From NCBI RefSeq assembly GCF_001426525.1, contig NZ_LMEW01000001.1, forward strand, positions 128,978 through 192,977: a stretch of 64,000 bases of DNA. Reading direction: 5' to 3'. Under the pieces are notes generated by a model, which ran no database searches, was not told the DNA's origin, and saw only the letters and a program-made list of their open reading frames with translations. Made by a program: the position numbers and the translations under genes. Numbering within the stretch: the first letter of the stretch is position 1; the number at the start of each line of letters is the position of its first letter. Source of the stretch: Massilia sp. Root133 (GTDB taxonomy: Bacteria > Pseudomonadota > Gammaproteobacteria > Burkholderiales > Burkholderiaceae_D). Shown piece after piece: positions 63,278 through 64,000 of the stretch.

Positions 63278-64000
63278 TCAGAGGAGACCGAGCGTCTCGG
63301 TGCCCGCGGAGAAATCGCGGTTCTTCGCGTGCTTGCTATTGAGCTTGATGTTCAGGCGCAGGTCGTTCACGGAGTCCGCGTTGCGCAGCGCATCCTCGTA
63401 GGTGATCTTGTCCGCCTCGTACAAGTCGAACAGGGCCTGGTCGAAGGTCTGCATGCCCAGCTCGCGCGACTTCTTCATGATCTCCTTGATCTCGTGGACC
63501 TCGCCCTTGAAGATCAGGTCCGAGATCAGCGGCGAATTCAGCATGATCTCCATCGCGACCACGCGTCCCTTCGCTTCCTTCTTTGGAATGAGGCGCTGCG
63601 AGATCAGTCCCTTCATGTTCAGCGACAGGTCCATCAGCAGCTGCTGGCGGCGCTCTTCGGGGAAGAAGTTGATGATGCGGTCCAGCGCCTGGTTGGAGCT
63701 GTTCGCGTGCAGGGTGGCGAGGCACAGGTGGCCCGTTTCGGCGAACGCGATCGCGTGTTCCATCGTCTCGCGGTCGCGGATTTCTCCGATCTGGATCACG
63801 TCCGGCGCCTGGCGCAGGGAGTTCTTCAGCGCTGCCTCGAAGCTGTCCGTGTCGACGCCGACCTCGCGCTGCGTGATCACGCAGTTCTTGTGCGGGTGGA
63901 CGAATTCGACGGGATCCTCGATCGTGATGATGTGGCCGTAGCTGTTTTCGTTGCGGTAGCCGACCATCGTCGCGAGCGTCGTCGACTTGCCGGAACCCGT
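63278..64000 (-). CDS. pilU: PilU, type IV pilus retraction ATPase (5' end outside the window)
   Basis: Only the C-terminal about 240 residues are present; the gene continues beyond the window's right edge. The Walker A (TGSGKSTT) lies at the very edge. ITIEDPVEFVH, RQAPDVIQIGEIRDRETMEHAIAFAETGHLCLATLHAN (Walker B and His box) and KGEVHEIKEIMKKSRELGMQTFDQALFDLYEADKITYEDALRNADS are all GspE/PilT family signatures. The MVGYRN, FAETGHL and TDSFE forms match PilU more closely than PilT. PilT is probably adjacent beyond the edge. Confidence 0.93.
   Translation of the reverse strand, partial: TGSGKSTTLATMVGYRNENSYGHIITIEDPVEFVHPHKNCVITQREVGVDTDSFEAALKNSLRQAPDVIQIGEIRDRETMEHAIAFAETGHLCLATLHANSSNQALDRIINFFPEERRQQLLMDLSLNMKGLISQRLIPKKEAKGRVVAMEIMLNSPLISDLIFKGEVHEIKEIMKKSRELGMQTFDQALFDLYEADKITYEDALRNADSVNDLRLNIKLNSKHAKNRDFSAGTETLGLL

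Noticed and set aside
1..64000. CRISPR array, insertion sequence, prophage or transposase
   Set aside because: No regularly spaced direct repeats of CRISPR type, no terminal inverted repeats with a transposase frame, and no phage structural gene could be found.
1..64000. tRNA and rRNA genes
   Set aside because: No cloverleaf-like segment with conserved GTTC loop or rRNA stretch was recognised in the intergenic regions.

Overview
The window is a contiguous piece of a high-GC (by eye roughly 65%) proteobacterial chromosome. Gene order and protein content point to Burkholderiales, most likely Oxalobacteraceae (Massilia-like). Supporting signs are the purH end followed by ruvC-ruvA-ruvB, the APH-fold homoserine kinase thrB joined to a BPSS1780-type membrane protein next to polA and uvrD, the xseB-ispA-dxs operon, a glcDEF glycolate oxidase operon and pilU. 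The genus is an inference; no rRNA or tRNA gene is present to fix it.

Layout. 1-2.5 kb: end of purH with a strong terminator, then the ruvCAB Holliday-junction genes. 2.5-4 kb: a small membrane protein and two small secreted proteins on the minus strand. 4.1-11.1 kb: a candidate attenuator, carA, an unusually long carB with an extra C-terminal domain, and a chemoreceptor. 11.1-16.2 kb (minus): DinB-family protein, valS and a secreted subtilisin-like protease. 16.5-19.1 kb (plus): ANTAR response regulator, glutathione-dependent formaldehyde dehydrogenase, and a secreted heptad-repeat protein. 19-23.1 kb: a GH13-like protein lacking catalytic residues, the scar of an ECF sigma operon, and an M13 metallopeptidase lipoprotein. 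23.2-24.5 kb (minus): hemerythrin and SRPBCC proteins. 24.6-29.3 kb: uvrD behind a LexA-like box, facing thrB, a membrane protein and a DUF2782 protein. 29.4-36.4 kb: polA, alpha/beta hydrolase, DUF4382 lipoprotein, dienelactone hydrolase, ZIP transporter and a 47-residue membrane protein. 36.5-39.4 kb (minus): Rieske oxygenase, EamA transporter and sulfurtransferase. 39.9-42.9 kb: xseB-ispA-dxs with terminator. 43-47.3 kb: hybrid histidine kinase facing a 2OG-Fe(II) oxygenase/rhomboid pair and a cobalamin adenosyltransferase. 47.3-51.1 kb: glcDEF. 51.1-56.3 kb: a signalling cluster (KaiC-like ATPase, hybrid kinase, RsbR-like STAS protein, 104-residue unknown, pentapeptide-repeat protein). 56.3-59.1 kb: a uracil-glycosylase-like protein, Rof and an NmrA-like reductase divergent from a LysR regulator with an inverted repeat between them. 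59.2-64 kb: GH97 glycosidase, secreted hydrolase, glutathione peroxidase, membrane protein and the 3' part of pilU.

Most of the window is core metabolism and DNA repair with housekeeping operons intact. I found no CRISPR array, prophage, insertion sequence, rRNA or tRNA. The least ordinary items are the CarB C-terminal fusion to a nucleoside-deoxyribosyltransferase-like domain with an attenuator-like hairpin upstream, the KaiC-kinase-STAS cluster, the GH13 protein that lost its acid/base residue, and the deletion scar at about 20.89 kb.
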